Assembly (NCBI GenBank): GCA_002309955.1
Contig: DBXQ01000017.1
Span: forward strand, 1-6,699
Length of the DNA stretch: 6,699 bases
Direction of reading: 5' to 3'
DNA from: Bacteroidales bacterium UBA1208
GTDB taxonomy: Bacteria; Bacteroidota; Bacteroidia; Bacteroidales; P3
The notes beneath the pieces were generated by a model, which did not search any database, was not told where the DNA came from, and worked only from the letters and a program-made list of their open reading frames with translations. Below, piece after piece: positions 1 through 6,629 of this stretch. The position numbers and the translations under genes were made by a program. Positions within the stretch are counted from its first letter, which is position 1, and every line of letters begins with the position of its first letter.

Positions 1-1337
1 TTTTTCAGCAACTGTGGGGCAAAGCGTGCCACGAGGAAAGCCGAGAGCAACAATGACAAAACCTCGGCTATTCCCCACGACATCCATATACCGTTGATTC
101 CCAACAGAGAGGGCAACACCCAGACGCATGTCAGTTCGAACACCAACGTACGTGTGAAAGCCGCCACCGCGCTGACAATTCCGTTGTTAAGACCGGTGAA
201 GAGGGCAGATACGAACATATTCAAACCAGCGATAAGAAATGCTAACATATAGATTCGCATACCATTAACGGTAATAGCGGTAAGTGCAACATCGTAACCA
301 ACAAATATCCGTGCTAACGGCTCGGCAAAAAATTCGGACGAAAGGGTCATCAGTACACCCGACACTCCAATGATGGTCAAAGACTTTAGCATCAACGACC
401 GTTGCTCTTCAGTATTACGGGCGCCGAAGTGGTAGCCGATTATAGGGGTAATGCCAATATTATAGCCTATAAACACAGCAGAAAAGATAAAAGCAAAATA
501 CATCATGACACCAAAGGCTGACACGCCGTCCTCTCCGAGGAAACGCATTAACTGCATATTGTAGCAAATGGTAACAATATTTATCGCAATGTTGCCGACA
601 TATTCCGACATGCCATTCGTGCAAGCCTTGCCTATATACGGCCATATAAAGCGAGATGGTGTGATTTTCAGCGATCCTCGGTTGTACCTCGAAGCGAAAT
701 AAAACACTGGGAAGAACCCGCCCACTGTACAACCCGCAGCAGTAGCCAATGCCGCTCCAGCCACACCCATGCCCAAAGCCCAAACCAATATCGCGTCGAG
801 AATGATATTGCTCACACCCGCAACCACTGACATCAGTGTACCCAACTGCGGACGTTCGGCTGCCATGTAGAACGATTGGAAAGCCATCTGCAAAACAAAT
901 CCCGGCATTCCAATCATATTCAGACGGATATATAGGATGCATTCATCCATCATTGGATCATCTGCCCCCAGCCAACGCGACACCAAAGGTGCCGCCAGTG
1001 CAACTACAACACCAAGCACGAGTCCAAGCACCATGCCAAACTGGACCAGCATTGTGAATACACGGTTTGCTTTTTGTGGATACCCTTCGCCTTTAATTTT
1101 CGAGACAAGGGCCGCTCCTCCTGAACCTATCATCAACCCCAGCGAACCAATCATCATAATTACTGGGAAGGTAAGATTAACAGCCGCAAATCCCGTCTTA
1201 CCAGCAAAATTTGACACAAAAAAGCCGTCGACAATTGAGTAAATCGACGTAACAAGCACCATCCCAATGCTAGGAAGCACCGTACGCAGAATGCGTCCGT
1301 GCGTATAATGTCCTGAAAGTTCAACGTTTAGAGTCAT
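1..1337 (-). CDS. MATE-family efflux transporter (3' end beyond window)
   Basis: Integral inner-membrane antiporter that exports drugs or metabolites in exchange for Na+ or H+. I translated the minus strand from the ATG at 1337: 445 codons stay open to the window edge with no stop. MATE proteins usually have about 440-460 residues, so only a short C-terminal tail should be missing. Family marks: a TM1 segment YSIVDGFFVS with Asp37, which by position resembles the cation-coupling aspartate of DinF-type MATEs; a glycine-rich TM2 stretch ending GSGGAALVSKIKGEG (residues 71-85) followed by KANRVF; and NIILDAILVWALGMGVAGAA (177-196), the classic first-half MATE signature. The second half repeats the layout and ends with GINGIWMSWGIAEVLSLLLS. 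About twelve hydrophobic segments can be read. The start is the first in-frame Met, and the upstream frame has no other ATG. Substrate is unknown. It is transcribed divergently from the peptidase gene. Family assignment is firm; subfamily is not. Confidence 0.9.
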   Translation of the reverse strand, partial: MTLNVELSGHYTHGRILRTVLPSIGMVLVTSIYSIVDGFFVSNFAGKTGFAAVNLTFPVIMMIGSLGLMIGSGGAALVSKIKGEGYPQKANRVFTMLVQFGMVLGLVLGVVVALAAPLVSRWLGADDPMMDECILYIRLNMIGMPGFVLQMAFQSFYMAAERPQLGTLMSVVAGVSNIILDAILVWALGMGVAGAALATAAGCTVGGFFPVFYFASRYNRGSLKITPSRFIWPYIGKACTNGMSEYVGNIAINIVTICYNMQLMRFLGEDGVSAFGVMMYFAFIFSAVFIGYNIGITPIIGYHFGARNTEEQRSLMLKSLTIIGVSGVLMTLSSEFFAEPLARIFVGYDVALTAITVNGMRIYMLAFLIAGLNMFVSALFTGLNNGIVSAVAAFTRTLVFELTCVWVLPSLLGINGIWMSWGIAEVLSLLLSAFLVARFAPQLLK

Positions 1338-1360
1338 CCACCGAATCCAAATTGCGTCTG

Positions 1361-1368
1361 CAAAGATA
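1361..1368 (-). promoter_or_regulatory. Bacteroidota -7 element for the MATE gene
   Basis: Read on the minus strand this is TATCTTTG, a full match to the Bacteroidota -7 consensus TAnnTTTG. No clean TTTG -33 element is visible at the usual distance; the upstream stretch is T-rich (TTTTTCTG). Transcription would start roughly 15-20 bases before the ATG at 1337, giving a very short leader without a usable Shine-Dalgarno site. Prediction by motif only. Confidence 0.55.
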
Positions 1369-1437
1369 CATTTTTTTGGGAAAATAGCAGAAAAACCATA
1401 CTCCTTAATCACAGAGAAACAACGCAGTTGGCGTCCC

Positions 1438-1482
1438 GTGTCATTTCTATTCCACGATATGTGACACTCTATGGTAAGTCAC
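1438..1482. repeat. Cluster of TGTCA/TGACA half-sites in the divergent intergenic region
   Basis: GTGTCA at 1438-1443 is the exact inverse complement of TGACAC at 1462-1467, and GTGAC at 1461-1465 is also the inverse complement of GTCAC at 1478-1482. The middle element can therefore pair with either neighbour. It sits upstream of the predicted -33 of the peptidase promoter, so it would act as DNA (an operator) rather than as RNA. The arms are only 5-6 bp, so chance is a real alternative. Confidence 0.25.
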
Positions 1483-1484
1483 CA

Positions 1485-1510
1485 ACTTTGTTTCTCAAAA
1501 AAAACAAAGT
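1485..1510. repeat. 9-bp perfect inverted repeat just upstream of the peptidase promoter
   Basis: ACTTTGTTT (1485-1493) and AAACAAAGT (1502-1510) are exact inverse complements separated by 8 bases. The right arm ends 2 bases before the predicted -33 box. This position is typical of an activator or repressor site, but I do not recognise the motif as that of a named regulator. It could instead be a cryptic hairpin in transcripts running across the region. Confidence 0.45.
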
Positions 1511-1512
1511 AC

Positions 1513-1543
1513 TTGTTGTGTATCATTTTTTTTACTACCTTTG
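1513..1543 (+). promoter_or_regulatory. Bacteroidota promoter of the M13 peptidase gene
   Basis: The -7 element is TACCTTTG at 1536-1543, a full match to TAnnTTTG. TTG trinucleotides at 1513-1515 and 1516-1518 lie 20 and 17 bases upstream and are candidates for the -33 element. Initiation near 1550 would give a leader of about 80 bases before the ATG at 1633. That leader is A/T-rich and has no Shine-Dalgarno sequence, as is common in Bacteroidota. Confidence 0.65.
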
Positions 1544-1572
1544 TATCTTACAAAAGATCGTAAACCAGCATC

Positions 1573-1593
1573 AAATTGATTATAAATCAATTT
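1573..1593 (+). repeat. 9-bp hairpin in the predicted peptidase 5' leader
   Basis: AAATTGATT (1573-1581) and AATCAATTT (1585-1593) are exact inverse complements around a 3-base ATA centre. If transcription starts near 1550 this forms a short A/U-rich stem-loop about 40 bases ahead of the start codon. The base composition makes it weak as RNA; as DNA it is a nearly perfect palindrome that could bind a dimeric regulator downstream of the promoter. No run of T follows, so it is not an intrinsic terminator. Confidence 0.45.
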
Positions 1594-1632
1594 ATTGAAT
1601 TAAAATAAGCAAAAACAAAATAAGTAAAAAAC

Positions 1633-3690
1633 ATGAAAAAAACCATTTTATCAATTGCAACTATGGCAATTATCGCTACCGGTTGTCAGCACAAAGCCCA
1701 ACTCACGTCGGGTATCAACACCGACAACTTTGACACCACAGCTCGCCTGGAAGACGACTTCTACCAGTATGCTTGCGGCGGATGGATGGCCAACAACCCG
1801 CTTGACGCCGAGCATTCGCGCTACGGTGCCTTCGACGTACTGGCCGAGAACGCACTCAAGAACATCAACGGAATCATCGACTCCGTGAGCAAAAACGAGA
1901 ATGAAGCCGGCTCGCTGGCCGACAAGATTGCCATGCTCTACAACATCGGTATGGACAGTGTCCGCCTGCAGGAGCAAGGTGCCGCCCCTCTGATGCCCTA
2001 CCTCGAGGAAATCAACGCTCTCAAGACTCGCGATGACATCTGGGCCGAAGTGCTCAAGATGCACCGTCGCGGCAATCACGTGCTCTTTGGTGTCTTTGGC
2101 GAAGCCGACAAGGATGACGCTTCGATGTGCATCGCTTGGGCCTACCAGAGCGGCCTCGGTCTTGGCGACCGCGACTACTACCTGCTCGACGAAGGCAACA
2201 ACAAGAACATCCGCAAAGGCTATGTTGACCTGATGGAGAAAGAGTTCGCCATGGCAGGCTACGACAAGATGAGTGGAAAGAAGGCCGACAAACTCGCACA
2301 AACCGTTATGGCTTTCGAGACTCGTCTGGCCAAAGCCATGAACACCAAACTCCAGAACCGCGACCCTCAGGGGACCTTCAACCGCTACACCGTAGAGGAG
2401 GCTGCAGTCTTCGCACCCAACATCGACTGGAAAGGATATTTCGAAACCATGAACATCATGGACGGCATGAAGAGCTTCAACATCGCCCAGCCCAACTACA
2501 TCGCCGAAGTCAATCGCGTTCTTAAAGATGCCGATATCGAAACACTCAAAGCCTATTTCGCATGGCATGAAATCACCAGTGCCGCCAGCTACCTCAGCGA
2601 CGACTTTGTGAATGCCAACTTCGAATTCTATGGTAAACTGATGAGCGGTCGTCAGGAGAACCGTCCACGCTGGAAACGCGTCACCTCGACTGTTGAAGGT
2701 GCCATGGGCGAAGCCCTCGGACGCCTCTACGTAGAGCGTTATTTCCCGGCAGAAGCCAAGGCCCGCATGGAGACACTCGTGCAGAACCTTATCGACGCAC
2801 TCGGCCAGCGTATTGACATGGCCGAATGGATGACCGACAGCACCAAAGCCAACGCCCACGCCAAACTCAGCACCATCCTCGTAAAGATAGGCTACCCCAA
2901 CAAATGGCGCGACTACAGCGGCCTGGAAATCAAGGACGACAGCTATTATGCCAACGTCGTGCGCAGCAACGAGTTCGACATGGACTATATGCTTAGCAAA
3001 ATCAACAAGCCAGTTGACCGCGACGAGTGGCAAATGACCCCGCAGACGGTGAATGCCTACTATAACCCCACCACCAACGAAATCTGTTTCCCCGCTGCCA
3101 TCCTGCAGCCCCCGTTCTTCAACATGCAGGCTGACGAGGCTGCCAACTACGGTGCCATCGGCGTCGTGATCGGCCACGAGCTGACCCACGGCTTCGACGA
3201 TCAAGGCCGCCAGTATGACAAGGACGGCAATCTGAACGACTGGTGGACCGAAGCTGACGCCGCCAACTTCAACGCCAATAAGCAGGCCCTTATCGACGCC
3301 TTCAACGCTTGCGTTGCCCTCGACGATCCCGAGTATGGCCTCATCCACGGCAACGGTGAACTTACCCTCGGCGAGAACATTGCCGACAACGGCGGTCTCC
3401 ATGTGAGTTACCTCGCCATGCAGAATGCCATTGCCAAGAAACAGGTCAACAGCAAAGAAATGGATGGTTTCACTCCCGAGCAGCGCTTCTTCCTGGCATA
3501 TGCCGCCGTGTGGGCCTCGAACATCCGTCCCGCCGCTGCCCTGCAACTCACCCAGATGGATGTCCACTCGCTGGGTCGCAACCGCGTGAACATCGCCCTG
3601 CCGCAGATAACCGAATTTGTCGAAGCCTTCGGTATCAAGGAAGGTGACGGCATGTGGATCGCTCCCGAGAAACGCGCCAAACTCTGGTAA
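1633..3690 (+). CDS. pepO: M13-family zinc metallopeptidase (PepO/neprilysin-like lipoprotein)
   Basis: Zinc endopeptidase that cleaves short peptides, probably in the periplasm or on the outer membrane, which would fit peptide-based nutrition. A signal peptide (MKKTILSIATMAIIATGC) ends in a lipobox with Cys18 as the lipidation site. The following residues (QHKAQ) lack the acidic cluster linked to surface export in Bacteroidota, so periplasmic anchoring is likelier. The M13 N-terminal domain begins at about DDFYQYACGGW (41-51). The catalytic domain shows the substrate-binding NAYYNP (474-479), FPAAILQPPFF, the zinc motif HELTH (515-519: His515, Glu516, His519), and GENIADNGG with the third ligand Glu581 and Asp585. 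His645 and Arg651 match the late HSPxxxR motif, although the Pro is Leu here. The protein ends KLW, near the usual M13 C-terminus. Length of 685 is normal for the family. Codons strongly favour C in third position, suggesting good expression. It is a single-gene unit with its own promoter and terminator. The gene name is by family only. Confidence 0.95.
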   Translation: MKKTILSIATMAIIATGCQHKAQLTSGINTDNFDTTARLEDDFYQYACGGWMANNPLDAEHSRYGAFDVLAENALKNINGIIDSVSKNENEAGSLADKIAMLYNIGMDSVRLQEQGAAPLMPYLEEINALKTRDDIWAEVLKMHRRGNHVLFGVFGEADKDDASMCIAWAYQSGLGLGDRDYYLLDEGNNKNIRKGYVDLMEKEFAMAGYDKMSGKKADKLAQTVMAFETRLAKAMNTKLQNRDPQGTFNRYTVEEAAVFAPNIDWKGYFETMNIMDGMKSFNIAQPNYIAEVNRVLKDADIETLKAYFAWHEITSAASYLSDDFVNANFEFYGKLMSGRQENRPRWKRVTSTVEGAMGEALGRLYVERYFPAEAKARMETLVQNLIDALGQRIDMAEWMTDSTKANAHAKLSTILVKIGYPNKWRDYSGLEIKDDSYYANVVRSNEFDMDYMLSKINKPVDRDEWQMTPQTVNAYYNPTTNEICFPAAILQPPFFNMQADEAANYGAIGVVIGHELTHGFDDQGRQYDKDGNLNDWWTEADAANFNANKQALIDAFNACVALDDPEYGLIHGNGELTLGENIADNGGLHVSYLAMQNAIAKKQVNSKEMDGFTPEQRFFLAYAAVWASNIRPAAALQLTQMDVHSLGRNRVNIALPQITEFVEAFGIKEGDGMWIAPEKRAKLW

Positions 3691-3717
3691 TACTTCAAGA
3701 CAGAAACAAAACATAGT

Positions 3718-3761
3718 CAAGGCTTGGGTATCTGATTGATATTCAAGCCTTGTACTTTTTT
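3718..3761 (+). terminator. Intrinsic terminator after the peptidase gene
   Basis: CAAGGCTTG (3718-3726) and CAAGCCTTG (3744-3752) are perfect inverse complements. The stem continues inward through two G-U pairs and four further pairs (3729-3732 with 3738-3741), leaving a 5-base loop and about 15 pairs in all. A run of six T at 3756-3761 follows. It begins 27 bases past the stop codon and separates the peptidase unit from the aspA operon. Confidence 0.85.
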
Positions 3762-3783
3762 GCATTTAAACTTGTCAGATTGC

Positions 3784-3814
3784 TTTTTTATATGGAAAAA
3801 AAGTTGTATTTTTG
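3784..3814 (+). promoter_or_regulatory. Bacteroidota promoter of the aspA-nqr operon
   Basis: TATTTTTG at 3807-3814 fits the -7 consensus TAnnTTTG. A T-run at 3784-3789 lies about 17-20 bases upstream and may serve as the -33 element, though it lacks the consensus G. Initiation near 3821 would give a leader of about 68 bases. The leader has an A9 run at 3871-3879 just ahead of the start codon and no Shine-Dalgarno site. The promoter follows the preceding terminator by about 25 bases, which supports independent transcription. Confidence 0.6.
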
Positions 3815-3888
3815 CAGGCGGAAACTAATGCAAAAAACTGCAATTTCCCAACAGAGTTACAATCCTTTATAAAAAAAAAGCAACTAAT

Positions 3889-5307
3889 ATGAGTAACAAT
3901 AAATTCCGTACAGAGAGCGATTTGCTTGGCCAACGCCAAGTGCCGTCGGATGCCCTCTACGGTGTACAAACCACCCGTGCCATAGAGAACTTCGACATTA
4001 GCGGCCGACAGTTGAAGGACTATCCAAAGTTTATCATTGGTATGGCAATGACCAAGAAAGCCGCCGCCATTGCAAACATGAAGGTCGGTATGATAACTGA
4101 GAAGCAGGGCGAGGCCGTAATGTGGGCATGCGACCAACTGATCAGCGGAAAGTACCACGACCAGTTCCCAATCGATATGATACAGGGTGGCGCCGGCACA
4201 TCTACAAATATGGCCGCCAACGAGGTGATTGCCAACCTGGCACTCGAACACATGGGCTACGAGCGAGGGCAGTATGAATACTGCTCGCCCAACGACGTAG
4301 TCAATGCCAGCCAAAGTACAAACGATGCCTACCCCTGCGCCATTCATCTAGCCATGTTCCTTGAACATGAGGCCTTCCTCCCGCACTTGGAACAGATGAT
4401 TATGGCTTTGAATTTCAAATCGAAAGAGTTCGCCCATGTGATTAAGATGGGACGCACACAGTTGCAGGATGCGGTACCTATGACCCTCGGACAGACATTC
4501 GGCGGTTTCGCAGCTTCGCTGCGTGGCGAGGTGAATAATCTCAACCTCGCAGCACGAGAGTTCCTCACTGTCAACATGGGTGCCACCGCTATCGGCACAG
4601 GAATATGCTCCAAACCTGGCTATAGCGAAGCATGCATCACTGCTCTCCGCAAAGTGACCGGTTGGAATATACGTCTGGCAGACAACCTTATTGAGGCTAC
4701 CTCTGCTACCAGTTGCATGATTCAGTATTCCAGCGCACTGAAACGTCTGGCAATCAAAATTAACAAGATGTGCAATGATCTGCGTCTGCTTTCAAGCGGT
4801 CCCCGTTGTGGATTGAACGAGATCCACCTGCCCGAACGTCAGCCAGGCTCATCCATCATGCCAGGCAAGGTGAACCCAGTGATTCCCGAAGTGATGAACC
4901 AAGTGTGCTACAAAGTGATTGGCAACGACATGACCATCACCTTCGCTTCCGACAACGGACAGCTTGAACTCAATGTCATGGAACCTGTCATAGCATACAC
5001 TCTCTTCGAAAGCATGCACCTTCTCGAGAACGGTCTCGACACCCTGCGCAAACTCTGTATCGACGGAATCCGTGCCAATGAAGAACGATGCCGCCAGTTG
5101 GTGGAGCACTCTATTGGCATCGTAACCATGCTCAACCCAATCATTGGCTACAAACAAAGCACCAAGATAGCCAAGGAGGCTGCCGAAACCGGACGTGGTG
5201 TCTATGAACTGGTACTCGAACATGGCCTGCTCACCCAAGAGGAACTCGACGAAGTCCTGAAGCCCGAAAACATGCTTCACCCCGTCGATATAACATTGAA
5301 GAAATGA
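3889..5307 (+). CDS. aspA: Aspartate ammonia-lyase (aspartase)
   Basis: Cytoplasmic homotetrameric enzyme of the aspartase/fumarase superfamily: L-aspartate to fumarate plus ammonia. The 472 residues match the usual aspartase length. In order: N-terminal DLLG...VPSDALYGVQTTRAIENF (11-35); substrate-binding GAGTSTNM with Thr104 (101-108); NDVVNASQSTND with Ser143 and Thr144 (135-146); GRTQLQDAVP (188-197); and the signature loop GSSIMPGKVNP (320-330), where Ser321 is the expected catalytic base and Lys327 and Asn329 bind substrate. Gln191 in GRTQLQD, together with YGVQT and SGPRCGLNE, agrees with E. coli AspA; class II fumarase has GRTHLQD and YWGAQT, so fumarase is unlikely. The C-terminal part (SIGIVTMLNP, ETGRGVYELVLEHGLLT) also follows E. 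coli AspA. The start is the first Met, behind an A-rich leader. The stop overlaps the nqrA start by 4 bases, so it heads an operon with the Na+-translocating NADH:quinone reductase, pointing to fumarate generation for anaerobic respiration. Confidence 0.95.
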   Translation: MSNNKFRTESDLLGQRQVPSDALYGVQTTRAIENFDISGRQLKDYPKFIIGMAMTKKAAAIANMKVGMITEKQGEAVMWACDQLISGKYHDQFPIDMIQGGAGTSTNMAANEVIANLALEHMGYERGQYEYCSPNDVVNASQSTNDAYPCAIHLAMFLEHEAFLPHLEQMIMALNFKSKEFAHVIKMGRTQLQDAVPMTLGQTFGGFAASLRGEVNNLNLAAREFLTVNMGATAIGTGICSKPGYSEACITALRKVTGWNIRLADNLIEATSATSCMIQYSSALKRLAIKINKMCNDLRLLSSGPRCGLNEIHLPERQPGSSIMPGKVNPVIPEVMNQVCYKVIGNDMTITFASDNGQLELNVMEPVIAYTLFESMHLLENGLDTLRKLCIDGIRANEERCRQLVEHSIGIVTMLNPIIGYKQSTKIAKEAAETGRGVYELVLEHGLLTQEELDEVLKPENMLHPVDITLKK

Positions 5308-6629
5308 ACCACACAATCAAAATCAAGAAAGGCCTCGACATACCGCTCGGTGGAAACGCCGAGCGTGAAATACTCGATGTCCGCAGCATCGCCCTCTATG
5401 CGATAAAGCCACACGACGTGGTGGGTTTCACACCACGTTTAATGGTAGCAGAAGGCGATACCGTAATGGCAGGACAGCCTCTTGTGACCGACAAGAACGA
5501 CCCGAGAATCACCCTCCCCTCGCCTGTCGACGGCATGGTCGAAGCCATCGTCCGCGGCGAGAAGAGGAAGCTTATGGAAGTGGTGGTCTCTGGCCATACT
5601 AGTACGGCCAGCCACGCTAGTCAAGCCTGCCTTACGCCCGAAAGTCCTTGCTGGTGGATGATAAAAGAACGCCCATTCGGCACCATCGCCAATCCTGACC
5701 ATCAACCCAAAGGTATATTTGTCAGCCTACGCGACACCAATCCGCTGGCCCCAGATCTCAACTTTGCCCTGCGCGGCCGTGAGCATGAGTTCGAAGTCGG
5801 AGTGGCGGCTCTCGAAGCCTTTGCAAAAGTGCATCTTGTTTATGCCGAAGGACCTCATCCTGCAGGAAATGTCGGCACTCAGATAGCAGCAATCAGTCCT
5901 CTCAACAAGGGTGAATATGTATGGACCGTCGGAGCGCAGGATGTAGCTAATATAGGCCGGTGGCTGATAACTGGAGAATACCGTCCGGAACGAGTAATCG
6001 CAGTTGGAGGTCCTGCTGCCAAGGCCCCGCACTATTATCGCCTCACTGTGGGTGCGTGCTTGAAACAGATTGTCGACGCACAATTAATCGACCCAAACTA
6101 TCCTTCGATGGATGACAACAAACCCACCGCTGGTGCCACCAGAATTATTTCCGGCAGTGTACTCAGCGGTTGCCAAGTGGCACCAGACGGATTCCTCAGC
6201 ATGTATGACCAACAGGTCACCCTGATCTCAGAAGGTGACCACTACGACTTTATGGGATGGCTGATGCCTGGCCTCAAGAAATTCAGTTTCAGCAAGACAT
6301 TCCTCAGCGGATTTGATAAACTGCTAGCTCCCCTGGGAGTCCTAGGGCTTCCTAAACCGTCCTATTCTTTTAATACCAACACCCACGGTTCTGTGCGCCC
6401 CTTCCTGTTCACTGGTCAGTTCGAACGGGTGTTCCCGTTCAACATCTACCCATTGCAACTCATCAAGGCCTGCATTGTGGGAGACATAGATTTGCAGGAA
6501 AAACTCGGCATCTACGAGGTAGAGCCCGAGGACTTCGCCCTGTGCGAATTCATCGACCCCTCGAAGACCGAGATACAGGCCATCATACGCGAGGCTCTTG
6601 AAGTCCTCAGAAAGGAGGCTACGGCATGA
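5304..6629 (+). CDS. nqrA: Na+-translocating NADH:quinone reductase subunit A
   Basis: Cytoplasmic-face subunit of the six-subunit NqrABCDEF complex, which oxidises NADH, reduces quinone and pumps Na+ out. Family marks: an N-terminal IKIKKGLDIPLGG (5-17); a barrel-sandwich (biotinyl/lipoyl-like) segment with GDTVMAGQPLVTDKND, LPSPVDGMVEAIVRGEKRKLMEVVV (51-95); RPFGTIANPDHQPKGIFVS and DTNPLAPD (123-151); and a C-terminal part with HGSVRPFLFTGQFERVFPFNIYPLQLIKACIVGDI. These are NqrA features, not those of RnfC, and no CxxCxxC iron-sulfur motifs are present. At 441 residues it is a little short: the stretch between the barrel domain and RPF (residues 96-121) is shorter and more divergent than I recall for Bacteroidota NqrA. 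The start overlaps the aspA stop (ATGA) and the gene has no Shine-Dalgarno site, so translation probably depends on ribosomes finishing aspA. The stop overlaps nqrB in the same way. Confidence 0.95.
   Translation: MNHTIKIKKGLDIPLGGNAEREILDVRSIALYAIKPHDVVGFTPRLMVAEGDTVMAGQPLVTDKNDPRITLPSPVDGMVEAIVRGEKRKLMEVVVSGHTSTASHASQACLTPESPCWWMIKERPFGTIANPDHQPKGIFVSLRDTNPLAPDLNFALRGREHEFEVGVAALEAFAKVHLVYAEGPHPAGNVGTQIAAISPLNKGEYVWTVGAQDVANIGRWLITGEYRPERVIAVGGPAAKAPHYYRLTVGACLKQIVDAQLIDPNYPSMDDNKPTAGATRIISGSVLSGCQVAPDGFLSMYDQQVTLISEGDHYDFMGWLMPGLKKFSFSKTFLSGFDKLLAPLGVLGLPKPSYSFNTNTHGSVRPFLFTGQFERVFPFNIYPLQLIKACIVGDIDLQEKLGIYEVEPEDFALCEFIDPSKTEIQAIIREALEVLRKEATA
6612..6618 (+). promoter_or_regulatory. Shine-Dalgarno-like site for nqrB
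   Basis: AAGGAGG ends 7 bases before the ATG at 6626, an ideal anti-16S match at ideal spacing. It lies inside the last codons of nqrA (encoding RKEA). The other start codons in this window have no such site. It supports the nqrB start and could allow internal initiation, but the same bases are needed for the nqrA coding sequence, so chance is possible. Confidence 0.5.

Noticed and set aside
460..942. A 160-codon minus-strand open frame inside the MATE gene
   Set aside because: It is in another frame of the same strand; the true frame is open from 1337 to the window edge and encodes a recognisable MATE protein. The alternative translation is rich in Cys, His and Arg and has no family features.
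836..1242. Short plus-strand open frames (836-1057 and 937-1242) within the MATE gene region
   Set aside because: Their translations are low-complexity Pro, Thr and Ser shadows of the antisense MATE frame, with no ribosome binding context or domain.
1651..3765. A 704-codon open frame on the minus strand opposite the M13 peptidase gene
   Set aside because: Its length follows from the strong C-third-position bias of the sense gene, which removes stop codons in the antisense frame. Its translation is rich in Val, Gly, His and Glu with no recognisable domain, it runs through the terminator hairpin, and the sense strand has a complete M13 protein with all catalytic residues.
3812..3843. TTGCAG/CTGCAA 6-bp inverted repeat in the aspA leader region, considered as a riboswitch or attenuator stem
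   Set aside because: The left arm overlaps the predicted -7 element, so it would not be transcribed; the arms are short and the spacer is 20 bases. No T-run or alternative stem follows.
3775..4347. A minus-strand open frame of 190 codons overlapping the aspA promoter and 5' end
   Set aside because: It lies opposite a clear aspartase coding region and spans its promoter; the translation shows no family motif and looks like a codon-bias shadow.
3889..5307. Class II fumarase (fumC) as an alternative identity for the aspartase gene
   Set aside because: YGVQT, GRTQLQDAVP (Gln where fumarase has His) and the NVMEPVI and SIGIVTMLNP regions follow aspartase, not fumarase.
4849..5316. A minus-strand open frame of 155 codons opposite the 3' part of aspA
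   Set aside because: The sense strand encodes conserved aspartase residues throughout, and the antisense translation has no recognisable features.
5304..6629. RnfC as an alternative identity for the nqrA gene
   Set aside because: RnfC carries two CxxCxxCxxxCP iron-sulfur motifs, which are absent here, and the DTNPLAPD and ANPDHQPKGIFVS stretches are NqrA features.
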